From Deinococcales bacterium (lineage in GTDB: Bacteria; Deinococcota; Deinococci; Deinococcales; JAAFIG01): a DNA stretch of 64,000 nt. Below the pieces are notes generated by a model. It was not told where the DNA came from and made no database searches. It saw only the letters and a program-made list of their open reading frames with translations. Shown one piece after another: positions 7,915 through 16,761 of the stretch. The stretch covers positions 95,018-159,017 of the forward strand of contig JANXTZ010000073.1 in NCBI GenBank assembly GCA_025352125.1, written 5' to 3'. Every line of letters begins with the position of its first letter. The first letter of the stretch is position 1. A program made the translations under genes and the position numbers.

Positions 7915-8772
7915 TTAAATATCCCAATACCTTAATTTTTCAACCATTTCAGGCTTCACCAAAGCTGCAAATTTTGCCAACCCAGCCCGATCAGGCGCCT
8001 CGAGGTGATACCTGAAATTCCAAAGGTAATGCTGCACAATCCGCACAGGCAACTTCAAGCGTGCCGCCTCGAGTTCGGCAATTTCTGCCAGATGCCCGAC
8101 ACCCCAACGCCTCGAGTTGCGCATTGCTAAAATCAGTTCCGTGGGTGGTGGATTGTCCGCCCTGGATGCCCAAACCGCAAAAACAAACGGCATTCCCGTG
8201 TGCCCGTACCAACTCTCTGCCAGATCGGTCACTTGCACGGTTTGACCGCTCAAAAATTGCCCCTTGTCGGGCAGTCTGAACATTTGAGTGGTCTCAGAAA
8301 TCGGACCACACAGACGATACCACTGCACCAGGGCATCGTCACCGATCAGCAAGACCGCAGGATACGTCTCGAGCAGCGTCTCCAAATTTTCAGACGCGCG
8401 TTCGAGCTTGGCATTGATGCCATCAAGTTTTAAGAGCGTCTCGAGTAATTTGACACTGGTGGCGCTTTGGGTTGTCACCGCAATTGTTCGCCCCTCGAGT
8501 TCATTCCACGGCACGGTATGAAATAAATTCACGCTGTAGACCGAACCCAGCACCGACACCGAAAAATCGGGCAGTGCCCGCAACGTGTTGCCATGCTCGA
8601 GAAACTCAAACACCGAAATGTTGGCTAAATCCACGCCCCCCTCGAGCAGCGCCGCGTTGATTTCGGTCGGTACGCCGCGCACAAACTCGACTGGAAACCC
8701 AGTTAAAGCTGGCTCGAGATGATGCAGAAGTGGGGCGACATTGGTGTATTTGATGATGCCAAGACGGGTCAC
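7915..8772 (-). CDS. mqnA: Chorismate dehydratase MqnA (futalosine menaquinone pathway)
   Basis: MqnA removes water from chorismate, the first step of menaquinone synthesis through futalosine. The 285-aa protein has the periplasmic-binding-like fold and family motifs: LGIIKYTNVAPLLHHLE at the start, EINAALLEGGVDLANISVFEFLEHG, SVLGSVYSVNLFHTVPWNELEGRTIAVTTQSATSVKLLETLL, LLIGDDALVQ, and the C-terminal YLWNFRYHLEAPDRAGLAKF. Start is GTG 8772; TAAACT about 9 nt upstream and no Shine-Dalgarno suggest a leaderless message. No other mqn gene is in the window. Confidence 0.9.
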   Translation of the reverse strand: MTRLGIIKYTNVAPLLHHLEPALTGFPVEFVRGVPTEINAALLEGGVDLANISVFEFLEHGNTLRALPDFSVSVLGSVYSVNLFHTVPWNELEGRTIAVTTQSATSVKLLETLLKLDGINAKLERASENLETLLETYPAVLLIGDDALVQWYRLCGPISETTQMFRLPDKGQFLSGQTVQVTDLAESWYGHTGMPFVFAVWASRADNPPPTELILAMRNSRRWGVGHLAEIAELEAARLKLPVRIVQHYLWNFRYHLEAPDRAGLAKFAALVKPEMVEKLRYWDI

Positions 8773-8818
8773 GGTGAAAACAGTTTAATTGGTTTCTCGA
8801 GTTCAGGTGTCCTTATCA

Positions 8819-8843
8819 AACCTATTTGATATCTTTTCATGAT
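8819..8843. repeat. 25-bp dispersed repeat, copy 1
   Basis: Matches 19823-19847 at 24 of 25 positions (one A/G difference at the tenth or eleventh base). It overlaps the end of a small gene relic here and lies just before the TnpB relic in copy 2. Confidence 0.5.
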
Positions 8844-8956
8844 CTTGCCAACCGCTTGCGCATCAATCGAACAAAACCCAAATTGAAGTACGGATCAAAG
8901 CTGATGACCTGTGTGCCGTGGTCATAGAAATAAATCGGTGGCGTATCGTCAGCCAG
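8837..8956 (-). pseudogene. C-terminal relic of an unknown gene
   Basis: A 39-codon open stretch reads LADDTPPIYFYDHGTQVISFDPYFNLGFVRLMRKRLARS and then stops. It looks like the natural C-terminus of a folded protein, but an in-frame TGA lies directly upstream and no start or Shine-Dalgarno is present. The family is not recognised. It lies between mqnA and the GH43 gene. Confidence 0.35.
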
Positions 8957-9057
8957 TCACGAATTTTGCAGCGCTGAAGGACGGTTAATGACGCTGATTG
9001 GGGTCAATTCCATTGGAGGATCGCGCTTCGAGTCGCTGAGTCGCATAGTCTCGCTGG

Positions 9058-10011
9058 TTATGCACTGGGTTGCGGCTCAAACGTCGGACCATTCGTGGTC
9101 GGACCGTGTGGTGTCCAAATCAGGCGGTCTATGCACATCCGTCTGCCAGTGTGTGCCACATCCCACGCGTGGTAAATCAGGTAATCCTCGCCGTCAGGAC
9201 CAGGCACGACACTGTTGTGCCCGGGACCAATGACGTGGTCGGGAACGGTTCGCAGCAGCGTTGGCGCAGCCGCAACTGATTCCGACCATGGTCCGAGCGG
9301 GTGATCTGCAACAGCGTAAGACACACCGTAGCTGAGGTTCGTCCACGCACCACCCGAGTAAAAGCAGTAGTAACGACCCTCACGCTTGACCACAAACGCA
9401 CCCTCGAGGGTATGCCAATCCAGCACTTGCCCGTACATCTCGCGTTGGCGGGCGTACAATTGCCAGTCCTGCGAGGCACGCAAGACCGTGTGCACTTGGG
9501 TTGACAACCGCGTCATCTCCTCGAGCTTGGCGACACTCAAGCCCGTGCCGGGGCGCTGACCGTCGAGAAAATCGCGGGCGAAGTACAAGTACCACTGACC
9601 GTCATCGTCCTGAAAGGGGCTGGCATCAATTGCAAATGGCTCGTCCGGTGTGAGATTCACACCCGAATCGATGAAGGGTCCCTCGGGTTGCCCTGATACG
9701 GCGACCCGCAGGCGATGTCCGGCATCGCCCATTCCAGCGGAGTAATACAGATAGAACTTCCCATTGGCAAACGCGACTTCGGGCGCCCAGTAATCCGTGA
9801 ACTCAGCGCCGAGCGGCTCGAGCGCGTGACCAAGGCTGCGCCAGTGAACGAGATCGTTCGAGGTCAGCACCTCGAAGACCCGGTTTGATCCCGGCGCGGT
9901 CACGCCCGTGCCGTACGCGTAGTACACGTCCGCGTGGAGCAACACGAACGGATCGGCAAAATAGTGGGGATAAACGGGGTTGGTGTACGTCACGGAACTG
10001 TTCAAAGTCAT
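9058..10011 (-). CDS. Glycoside hydrolase family 43, cytoplasmic
   Basis: Five-bladed beta-propeller glycosidase acting on xylan/arabinan-type oligosaccharides. The three acidic catalytic residues of GH43 are placed as expected: Asp in YTNPVYPHYFADPFVL near residue 18, Asp in FAIDASPFQDDDG mid-protein, and Glu in DWHTLEGAFVV. VIGPGHNSVVPGPDGEDYLIYHAWD is the late GH43 His-containing signature. No signal peptide. ATG 10011 was chosen for AGGTGA upstream; an in-frame extension would run over the upstream gene. Last gene of the GH2-transporter operon, 82 nt after the secreted GH43 paralogue, to which it is similar in the GYNPVY/H-N-S signatures. Confidence 0.9.
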   Translation of the reverse strand: MTLNSSVTYTNPVYPHYFADPFVLLHADVYYAYGTGVTAPGSNRVFEVLTSNDLVHWRSLGHALEPLGAEFTDYWAPEVAFANGKFYLYYSAGMGDAGHRLRVAVSGQPEGPFIDSGVNLTPDEPFAIDASPFQDDDGQWYLYFARDFLDGQRPGTGLSVAKLEEMTRLSTQVHTVLRASQDWQLYARQREMYGQVLDWHTLEGAFVVKREGRYYCFYSGGAWTNLSYGVSYAVADHPLGPWSESVAAAPTLLRTVPDHVIGPGHNSVVPGPDGEDYLIYHAWDVAHTGRRMCIDRLIWTPHGPTTNGPTFEPQPSA

Positions 10012-10093
10012 GCAAGTCACCTGTGCGGTGTGACAGCTCGAGCCAGCCGTCTGCCCATGTTTGAGTTTCGAGCAACCCCAAAGCTCGAGTGCG

Positions 10094-11110
10094 TCACTTT
10101 GTACCGACCGCTCGCGTCGCTGGAACAACTTGTCGGGTGGTGGTTGGTTTGACGCTCGGCACACCATCTTTAAAGGTCAGCGGGTCGAGGCGCAGACTGC
10201 GTTGCCCATTCGGGTAGCCAGTGTTACCACTTTGCCAGGCATGGTACACCATCCACGGCTTTGCGTTGGCGTCCGTGATGACGCACTGATGCCCTGGACC
10301 CGCGACTGCGCCAGCGCTGCTCATGATCGGGGTGGACCACTTCGTGAACGGTCCGAGCGGGCTGTAACCGTACGCATAGCCGACACCGTAGGTATCATTG
10401 CCGTAATCGGCAGCCGAGAAAAACAGGTAATACTTGTCGCCGCGCCGGTACATGGTCGGCGCTTCGATCAGGTTGCCCTCCCAGGTATTTGAATTGTAAA
10501 TCAGTTGTTTGGATTCGCCCATGAGCTGCAAACCGTCGCTCGAGAGTCGTTGGACGTAGATGTATGTGCGCTGACCGCAACAGTTGCCGTCATTTTTCCA
10601 GTACAGATACCGATGACCATCGCGGTCGGTGAATGGACTGGCGTCGATTGATCCACCCTGATCGAGCTGGCAGACGAGCGGCTGGGTGCTGTCGTCGCTG
10701 AACGGTCCTTCAGGAGTCTTCGAGAACGCCACACCGATGCACTGGCGCTGGCTTTCGGTGTGGCGAGCCGTGTAATACATGGCGTAGCCACCAGGCACCA
10801 CCGCCACCTCGGGTGCCCATGTCCAGCCCGGCGTCGCCCAGGCGGGCAGGTTACCAAAGGCGTCCGAGCCGTAAACCCAGTTGACCAAATCGCTCGAGTG
10901 CAACAGTTGAATCGTCGCACCACCGCCGTTGGTGGCATAGGCATAGTACGTCTGATCGACCCGCAGCACGAACGGGTCAGGAAAATCGGAGGCGTACACG
11001 GGATTGGTATAGGTCACGGAAATCTTCGGGGCTTGGGCACTCGAGCTGCCAACCATCACAGCGAGGCTCGAGAGCAGCGCGATGCTCAAGAACTTGAAGT
11101 GAATTGGCAC
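10094..11110 (-). CDS. Secreted glycoside hydrolase family 43
   Basis: GH43 enzyme with a Sec signal peptide (VPIHFKFLSIALLSSLAVMVGSSSAQA) and mature start near residue 28. Catalytic positions: Asp in VYASDFPDPFVL, Asp in GGSIDASPFTDRDG, Glu in NLIEAPTMYRRGDKYYLFFS. The late GPGHQCVITDANAKPWMVYHAW is the GH43 signature. Two Cys in GNCCGQ are unusual. 338 aa. GTG 11110 was chosen: AAGGAGGGA lies 5 nt upstream and the signal peptide begins right after. With the cytoplasmic paralogue it would cut oligosaccharides outside and inside the cell. Confidence 0.9.
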   Translation of the reverse strand: MPIHFKFLSIALLSSLAVMVGSSSAQAPKISVTYTNPVYASDFPDPFVLRVDQTYYAYATNGGGATIQLLHSSDLVNWVYGSDAFGNLPAWATPGWTWAPEVAVVPGGYAMYYTARHTESQRQCIGVAFSKTPEGPFSDDSTQPLVCQLDQGGSIDASPFTDRDGHRYLYWKNDGNCCGQRTYIYVQRLSSDGLQLMGESKQLIYNSNTWEGNLIEAPTMYRRGDKYYLFFSAADYGNDTYGVGYAYGYSPLGPFTKWSTPIMSSAGAVAGPGHQCVITDANAKPWMVYHAWQSGNTGYPNGQRSLRLDPLTFKDGVPSVKPTTTRQVVPATRAVGTK

Positions 11111-11198
11111 ACTGTCCCTCCTTTCGATGATACGCCAGCCATCGTGACTGGCGTTGTTCAATGTCGACATTACAACCTCAACATTGAACGGATTTCGG

Positions 11199-12077
11199 TT
11201 AATCTTTCATGCCGGTCAGCGCAATGCCGCTCACCAGATAGCGCTGCGCAGCCAGATACGCGATCAGCACTGGAATCGCGGCGATGGCTGTACCCGCCAT
11301 CAACTTGCCGTATTCGGTGACGTAGCGCTGCGAGAACGAGGTGATCCCGACCGGTAGGGTCTGCATGTCGGGCGAGGTGGCCACGTACAGCGGCCAGACG
11401 TAATTGTTCCACGAACCCATGAACGCGAAGACCGCCAGACTGACCAGCGCGGGCACGCTCAAGGGCAGAATCACATAGATCAGCACCTGCAAGCTGTTCG
11501 CACCGTCCATGCGGGCTGCCTCCTCGAGTTCCAAGGGAATGCCAACGAAGAACTGGCGCAGCAAAAACACGCCGAAAACCCCGGCCACGCCAGGCCAGAT
11601 CAGCGCGTGATACGTGTCAATCCAGTTGAATTGCAGCATCATGATGTAACTCGGGATCAAGGTCACGATCCCCGGAACCATCAGGCTCGAGAGAATGATC
11701 CAGAACCACGCCTCGCGCCCCTTGAATTTGAGCCGGGCAAGCGGGTACGCCGTCAGCACGCACAGCGTCAGGTGCGCCAGCGTGAAGGCGAGCGCCGTGA
11801 AAACCGAGTTGAACGTCCAGCGCCACAGTTTGCCATCGGGCGAGTTGATGATCTCGGTGTAATTGTCCAAAGTCGGGTGGGCGGGCAGCCACTGAATCGG
11901 CGTGGCAATCGCGTCGCTTTCGGGCTTAAACGAGGTCGAGAGCATCCAGTAAATCGGTGCGAGGAAAATCAAGGCTAAAATCATTAGCAACACGAAGCGT
12001 GGCGCGTCCATTAGCCAGGTTGGGCGCTGCTGTCGTTTTATCACCCGAGGGGTACTGCCTTGCACGGTGAGAGCCAC
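11199..12077 (-). CDS. Sugar ABC transporter permease (MalG/CUT1 type)
   Basis: Inner-membrane permease of a CUT1 carbohydrate importer, 292 aa with six hydrophobic segments (FVLLMILALIFLAPIYWMLSTSFKP first). The EAA loop that docks the ATPase reads ELEEAARMDGANSLQVLIYVILPLSVPALV. N-terminus GTG 12077 with AAAGGA upstream, 3 nt after the stop of the partner permease. No ATPase gene is in the operon, so a shared MsmX/MalK-type ATPase from elsewhere must power it. Confidence 0.92.
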   Translation of the reverse strand: MALTVQGSTPRVIKRQQRPTWLMDAPRFVLLMILALIFLAPIYWMLSTSFKPESDAIATPIQWLPAHPTLDNYTEIINSPDGKLWRWTFNSVFTALAFTLAHLTLCVLTAYPLARLKFKGREAWFWIILSSLMVPGIVTLIPSYIMMLQFNWIDTYHALIWPGVAGVFGVFLLRQFFVGIPLELEEAARMDGANSLQVLIYVILPLSVPALVSLAVFAFMGSWNNYVWPLYVATSPDMQTLPVGITSFSQRYVTEYGKLMAGTAIAAIPVLIAYLAAQRYLVSGIALTGMKD

Positions 12078-12080
12078 TGG

Positions 12081-13043
12081 TTAACCGTCCTTTCCACTCG
12101 AGCGCAAATCTTTGGCCATCAGCCTGAACTGAAATCCCGTGAAAATCAGCATCAGCGCCCCGAACAAGAAAGCCATCGCCGCCGCGCTCGATTGCTGATT
12201 GTTGCCAAAAGCCTCTTCGGTGATGTACTGAATCACGCTTTGCGTGCTGCGGGTCGGTCCGCCACCGGTGATGACCAGCGACTGCCCAAAGAGTTGAAAA
12301 GAAGCCAGCACCGTTGTCACCGCAATAAACAGCGTGGTCGGCGAGAGCAGTGGGAAGGTGATGAACCGAAACTGCGCCCATGGTCCCGCGCCGTCGAGCT
12401 GTGCGGCTTCGTAATAACTCTGGCTGATGCCGCCGAGCGCCGCCAAGTACAGCGTCATGTTGAAACCAATCGTCCACCAGACCGTACCAACGATGATCGG
12501 AACCCACGCCCAACCCTCGGTGGTCAGAAACTGGATCACCGCCTGCCCGAAGAATTGCTCGCGGATCACGTTGATCAAGCCGCTCTGGTTATCGAACATC
12601 CAGCGCCACAAAATACCCATCACCGAGACCGACAGAATACCGGGCATGAAGAAAATAGCCCTGAAAATGTTCTGTCCAAAAATCGGGCGGTAAACCAGCA
12701 GCGCCAAGCCCAGCGCCGTGCCGACCAGAAGAGGCACGCTGACCACGGTAAAGAACGCGGTGTTGAGCAAGGTGCGCCAAAAAAACTGCGATTGCGGACT
12801 CGAGGGGTCAAAGATCTGCGCGTAGTATTTGAGTCCCACGAACGGCGAGTTGCCGCTGAGCAAATCCCATTGGTGAACGCTGACGTAAAAGCCAAACGCG
12901 ACAGGGTAAACGATGAAGACCAGAAAAAACACCGCGTGCGGCAGTAAAAACAGATATGGCACGAGTGGGTTGGTTTCGTTGAGCGCCAGCAGTGAACCCC
13001 GCTGGCTGCGCCTCGTCACCCGAGCGCTCGAGGCGGCGCTCAA
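12081..13043 (-). CDS. Sugar ABC transporter permease (MalF/UgpA type)
   Basis: Partner CUT1 permease, 320 aa. It has a short cytoplasmic N-terminus, a first membrane segment VPYLFLLPHAVFFLVFIVYPVAFGFYVS, and five further segments. The EAA motif is YYEAAQLDGAGPWAQFRFITFPLLSPTTLF. The ending FQLFGQSLVITGGGPTRSTQSVIQYI is typical of UgpA/MalF. Start taken as TTG 13043 (AGGACGG upstream); a GTG eight codons in is also possible. It is separated from the binding-protein gene by a hairpin at 13221-13250. Confidence 0.92.
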   Translation of the reverse strand: MSAASSARVTRRSQRGSLLALNETNPLVPYLFLLPHAVFFLVFIVYPVAFGFYVSVHQWDLLSGNSPFVGLKYYAQIFDPSSPQSQFFWRTLLNTAFFTVVSVPLLVGTALGLALLVYRPIFGQNIFRAIFFMPGILSVSVMGILWRWMFDNQSGLINVIREQFFGQAVIQFLTTEGWAWVPIIVGTVWWTIGFNMTLYLAALGGISQSYYEAAQLDGAGPWAQFRFITFPLLSPTTLFIAVTTVLASFQLFGQSLVITGGGPTRSTQSVIQYITEEAFGNNQQSSAAAMAFLFGALMLIFTGFQFRLMAKDLRSSGKDG

Positions 13044-13220
13044 GACCGTCCTGCTTTCGCACTGATCTCAGGAGCACTGTTCTCAGGAGCGAAAACTGTC
13101 GTTCGCCAGGTCAACCTTCGGGCTGCTTTTCGAGAGAACTCAGGGGCGGACAACTGAGCGCGTATTGCCTGCGACGCTGTGACTCGAGCTGATGCCATGT
13201 CGCCTCCATCGATACAGAAA

Positions 13221-13250
13221 GGACTGAACGGTACGTTCTCCGTTCAGTCC
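13221..13250 (-). terminator. Hairpin after the solute-binding protein gene
   Basis: A perfect 11-bp stem (13221-13231 with 13240-13250) and 8-nt loop, followed on the minus strand by TTTCTGT. It sits between the binding-protein and permease genes, a common place for a partial terminator or mRNA-stabilising hairpin that keeps the binding protein more abundant than the permeases. Confidence 0.65.
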
Positions 13251-13259
13251 TCGAGTGGC

Positions 13260-14585
13260 TTATTTGAACTGGCTTCGGACCTGCGCGATTTGCTTGTTGG
13301 CTTCATCCACGCCCTGATCGAGCGAGGCTTTGACTTCTTGCTTGCCGAGGTAAGCCCGCTCCCACGCGGCATCGAAGGGTCCGAGGACCTGCCCACCCCA
13401 CGGGAAGCCACTGGTGGCGTAGACGCTCCCGAGCTTGTCGAAGATGCCACTGATGACCTGACCGTCGAATTTCTTGTCGTCCGCCACCGCCTTCATCACC
13501 GGCAGGCTGCCGGTCGAAGTCCACGTCAGGTTCTGCGCGGGCAGCGTCATCCAGTTGATGAACGCCAACGCCGCCGAGCGCTTGTTGCGGTCGTAGCCAG
13601 CCGGTTGCTTGGGCAGCGTCAGGTGGCTCGAGCCGCCCCAGGTCGCGTCCTGCTTCGTACCGATGCGTGGCAGGAAGGTCAGCGCGTAGCTTGGGTTTTT
13701 TTCAAAGCGGTCCAGGTACCACTGTCCAGACGGGAACATGCAGACCTTGCCCTGGGAAAACGCGGCCAGTTCGGCTTCCTCGGTCGAATTCCCGCGAGCC
13801 ACGTTTTCTTTTTGCACCAGATCAACCAAGAACTGCACCGCGTCGACGGCTGCCGGAGAGTTAAACGCCGCGTTGTTGTCCTTGTCCGTCAGGCTGCCAC
13901 CGTTTTGCAAAATCGCGCTGTAGGCGAGCCTCGAGCCGACCCAGTTGTTGTAGAGGCTGATGCCCCACGTCTCCAGGTTCTTGCCGTCGAATCCAGCCTC
14001 GCCAGCTTTCTTGCCCGCCTTGTCTGTCGTGCAGGCTCGGGCGGCGGTCAGCAGCTCAGCGCGGGTTTTGGGCGCGGCGGTGATGCCGTTTTTCTTCAAC
14101 AGGTCCTTGTTGTAGAACATCACGTAAGCGACAGAGGAAACGGGCACACCGTAAGATTTGCCCTTGTAATCGGCGGTGGCAAACAGCGGCTTGAAAAAGC
14201 GGTTTTTATCGATGCCAGCGGCTCGAAGCGCGGACGGCGTGATCTCGGTGAGCGCTCCCCTGGCGATGAAGCGGGTGACCTGGTCTTCGTTGATGACCGC
14301 CACATCCGGCGCACGACCCGAGGCGACCAGCGGTTCGATCTGATTCCAGGTTGTTCCCCACGGCTGCGCGGTGGCTTTAACGACGATGTTGGGGTTCTGG
14401 TCATTGAAGCTCTTCACAAGCTGCTCCATCACCGGACGATCTGCACCGGTGAAGCCGTGCAGGTAGGTGATCTCGACTTTTGGTCCCTTGTAAGTCGAGG
14501 TGGATTGGGCAAGACCGACAGCGGCAATGCCAATGACTCCAAAAGCGAGGGCGAGCTTGACGGACGTACTGAGATTTACTTTCAT
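13260..14585 (-). CDS. Extracellular sugar-binding protein of the ABC importer
   Basis: Type 1 solute-binding protein (441 aa) with a signal peptide [27 protein letters not shown] and no lipobox Cys. Lobe motifs: [81 protein letters not shown], and [31 protein letters not shown], the last being the UgpB/MalE-like hinge region. Two Cys (ACTTD, KVCMF) may pair. The ATG overlaps the GH2 stop by 4 nt (ATGA), so translation is coupled. It likely binds oligosaccharides released by the operon's GH43 enzyme. Confidence 0.92.
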   Translation of the reverse strand: MKVNLSTSVKLALAFGVIGIAAVGLAQSTSTYKGPKVEITYLHGFTGADRPVMEQLVKSFNDQNPNIVVKATAQPWGTTWNQIEPLVASGRAPDVAVINEDQVTRFIARGALTEITPSALRAAGIDKNRFFKPLFATADYKGKSYGVPVSSVAYVMFYNKDLLKKNGITAAPKTRAELLTAARACTTDKAGKKAGEAGFDGKNLETWGISLYNNWVGSRLAYSAILQNGGSLTDKDNNAAFNSPAAVDAVQFLVDLVQKENVARGNSTEEAELAAFSQGKVCMFPSGQWYLDRFEKNPSYALTFLPRIGTKQDATWGGSSHLTLPKQPAGYDRNKRSAALAFINWMTLPAQNLTWTSTGSLPVMKAVADDKKFDGQVISGIFDKLGSVYATSGFPWGGQVLGPFDAAWERAYLGKQEVKASLDQGVDEANKQIAQVRSQFK

Positions 14586-16447
14586 ACAGACCTCTTAACT
14601 TTCTGCTGGCGCAATCGCCAGCGTTTCGAGTACCCAAATGGGTCGGGAGTGGGGTCAACATCAGTTTCGCGTGCATTGCGCTCGCCAAAAGCGGCGACGA
14701 ACAGCGATTCGAGGTTGGCTTTGGGGGTGCGATCCATCAGCAACAAGCCATTTTTTTCCTGAAAAGTGTCCGTCAGTTGGGTGTAGCAGTAGCCTGCCAA
14801 ACCGTCACGACAAGCCCAGAGAGCCAGCATCAGGGCGCTGTATTTGTCCAGAAAGCTTTGCGCATCCGACGCGCGGCTGTACCCCCAGCCAGTTTTACTT
14901 TCGCTCGAATAGGCGATCCCACCAAACTCTGAAAGGACCACCGGATGATCGAGGTAGGCAAAGCCCTCGAGGGCCATTGCGCGTCCGCCAGGTTGCAGGG
15001 ACTTGAGGCTCGAGGAAATCGCGGTCTGGTTGGCGTAGCGCTCCTTGAGTTTCTCGGGGTCGTGTTCATAATCGTGAATGCCGACGATGTCGGTGGTGAC
15101 GTACTCCCAGCCATCGTTGCCGATCACGGGACGGGTTGGGTCGAGGGTTTTGGTCAGGAAATACAAACTGCGCACCAGATCGCGGTGGCTTGGATTGCTT
15201 GGCAGGTCCGGCACGCCCCAAGACTCGTTGAACGGAACCCACGCGACGATGCACGGGTGCGAGCGGTCGCGCTCGATGGCAGCCGTCCATTCGTCCAAGA
15301 GTCGGCTCGCGCTGAGGTTATTGAAGCGGTACGCGCTCGGCATTTCCTCCCAGACCAGCAGTCCCAGCACGTCGCACCAATAGAGCCAGCGTGGATTCTC
15401 GAGCTTCTGGTGTTTACGTGCCCCGTTAAACCCCAAACGCTTAGTCAGTTCGACATCGACCCGCAATTCGTCGTCGGTGGCCGTCATCAGTCCCTGCGAC
15501 CAGTAGCCTTGATCGAGCACCATCCGCAGGAAGTACGGGCGTCCATTCAGCAAAAAGCGCTTGGCGCTCAACGATACGCTGCGCAGGGCGGTGTAGCTTT
15601 GCACGCGGTCAATCACGGTTTCCACGCCCTCCACGACGCGCAGCAATTCGACAGTCGCACCGATCAGTTGCGGGTGGCTTGGACTCCACAGCAGTTCGTT
15701 GCGGTAATCGTCAATCCCCGGATCGGACAACACGACGCGGCGGGACACCTCTGCGCTCGAGACGCCGTAGCGATCATCGCTCAGCTCGGCGTCCTCGGTG
15801 TAAAGGCGCACCCGCAGCGCCAACCCCGCGCTCAGCGGACCCTTCAATGTCGCCTCGACGCCGATCTCCCAGCGCTCCAGATGCGGCGTCCAGTGCAAGG
15901 CATCAATTCGTGTTTCCGGCACCACCTCGAGCCAGACGGGTTGCCAGATGCCGGTCGTGCGCGGATACCAGATTTCGTGCGGCTCGAGCTGCCAGTCCTG
16001 TTTGCCGCGCGGCTTGGCCAGATCGTGCGGGTCGTCCTCGGCGCGAACGACGATCTCCAAGCTGGTAGAATCGCGCAGCAACTCGGTGACATCGGCGCAG
16101 AAGGGCGTGTGACCACCGCGATGCTCAGCCACCAGTGAACCGTTCGCCCAGACGCGGGCGCTGTAATCGACCGCGCCAAAATGAACCAGCACCCGTTGAC
16201 CATTCGCCCACTCACTCGGCTCGAGGTCTACGGTGCGGGCGTACCAGACGACGCTGTGAAAACCAGTATCGCCAATGCCGCTGGCTGGACTTTCTGGCGG
16301 GTACGGCAAATTGATGAAACGGTCAAACGTCACGTCGGCGGGGGTCCGCCAGGCGTTTGCATCGTCGAACGCGAAGCGCCACGTGCCGCAGAGGTCTCGC
16401 CACTGGGCACGCTCGAGCTGTGGTCTGGGGTGTTCGGACTGAATCAT
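14582..16447 (-). CDS. Glycoside hydrolase family 2 (beta-galactosidase/mannosidase/glucuronidase-like)
   Basis: 621-aa GH2 enzyme with the family order: an N-terminal jelly-roll sugar-binding domain ([13 protein letters not shown] to [19 protein letters not shown]), an immunoglobulin-like domain, and a TIM barrel. Catalytic residues are visible: acid/base Glu in [17 protein letters not shown] and nucleophile Glu in [36 protein letters not shown] is the strand preceding the barrel. No signal peptide. Sugar specificity cannot be read. ATG 16447 with AAAGG upstream. First gene of the leftward glycan operon, and stop-overlapped with the binding-protein gene. Confidence 0.92.
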   Translation of the reverse strand: MIQSEHPRPQLERAQWRDLCGTWRFAFDDANAWRTPADVTFDRFINLPYPPESPASGIGDTGFHSVVWYARTVDLEPSEWANGQRVLVHFGAVDYSARVWANGSLVAEHRGGHTPFCADVTELLRDSTSLEIVVRAEDDPHDLAKPRGKQDWQLEPHEIWYPRTTGIWQPVWLEVVPETRIDALHWTPHLERWEIGVEATLKGPLSAGLALRVRLYTEDAELSDDRYGVSSAEVSRRVVLSDPGIDDYRNELLWSPSHPQLIGATVELLRVVEGVETVIDRVQSYTALRSVSLSAKRFLLNGRPYFLRMVLDQGYWSQGLMTATDDELRVDVELTKRLGFNGARKHQKLENPRWLYWCDVLGLLVWEEMPSAYRFNNLSASRLLDEWTAAIERDRSHPCIVAWVPFNESWGVPDLPSNPSHRDLVRSLYFLTKTLDPTRPVIGNDGWEYVTTDIVGIHDYEHDPEKLKERYANQTAISSSLKSLQPGGRAMALEGFAYLDHPVVLSEFGGIAYSSESKTGWGYSRASDAQSFLDKYSALMLALWACRDGLAGYCYTQLTDTFQEKNGLLLMDRTPKANLESLFVAAFGERNARETDVDPTPDPFGYSKRWRLRQQKVKRSV

Positions 16448-16516
16448 CGTGATGGCCTTTGCACAGCGCGAGGTTTTATACGCAACTCGAGCGGTTGTTG
16501 ATTGTGATATGCCCTA

Positions 16517-16545
16517 ATGTAACAATAAAACCTGTTATAAGTCAA
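16517..16545 (-). promoter_or_regulatory. Promoter of the GH2-ABC-GH43 operon
   Basis: TTGACT (16540-16545), a 17-bp spacer and TTACAT (16517-16522) on the minus strand, 70 nt before the GH2 ATG. An imperfect inverted repeat, AATAAAACC (16524-16532) and GGTTTATT (16556-16563), straddles the -35 and may be an operator. Confidence 0.65.
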
Positions 16546-16599
16546 GATTTATCTAGGTTTATTGAGTTGAATTGCGAGCCTGACCAAACCGATTGACGG

Positions 16600-16627
16600 C
16601 ACTCGAGCCACAGTCACTCGAGCCACA
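16600..16627. repeat. 13-bp direct repeat, 15-bp period
   Basis: CACTCGAGCCACA occurs at 16600-16612 and 16615-16627 in the divergent promoter region. Probably a slippage duplication; it includes two CTCGAG sites. Confidence 0.5.
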
Positions 16628-16708
16628 TTGGAACGGCTCAAGAGCCGTCTGTGAAACGTTGTACTGAATACTTGAGACCTGCGGACTGGCGCGAAACACG
16701 GCTGTTCA

Positions 16709-16743
16709 TTTGTCGCAAGTTTTTATGTTATTATTGCGACAAA
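16709..16743. promoter_or_regulatory. Inverted-repeat operator before the ArsR-like regulator
   Basis: TTTGTCGCAA (16709-16718) and TTGCGACAAA (16734-16743) are perfect 10-bp inverted repeats 15 bp apart, with an AT-rich centre containing a TATTAT-like -10 (16729-16734). The site lies 18 bp before the regulator's ATG, so autoregulation is likely. Confidence 0.65.
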
Positions 16744-16761
16744 CCCTTTGGAGGCAATACA

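Noticed and set aside
10012..10167. 52-residue N-terminal extension of the cytoplasmic GH43
   Set aside because: It overlaps the secreted GH43 gene, and ATG 10011 has a Shine-Dalgarno and is followed by the GH43 start motif.
13179..14762. 527-aa plus-strand open frame
   Set aside because: Antisense to the binding-protein gene 13260-14585, whose signal peptide and family motifs are clear. The long frame is a by-product of its codon usage.
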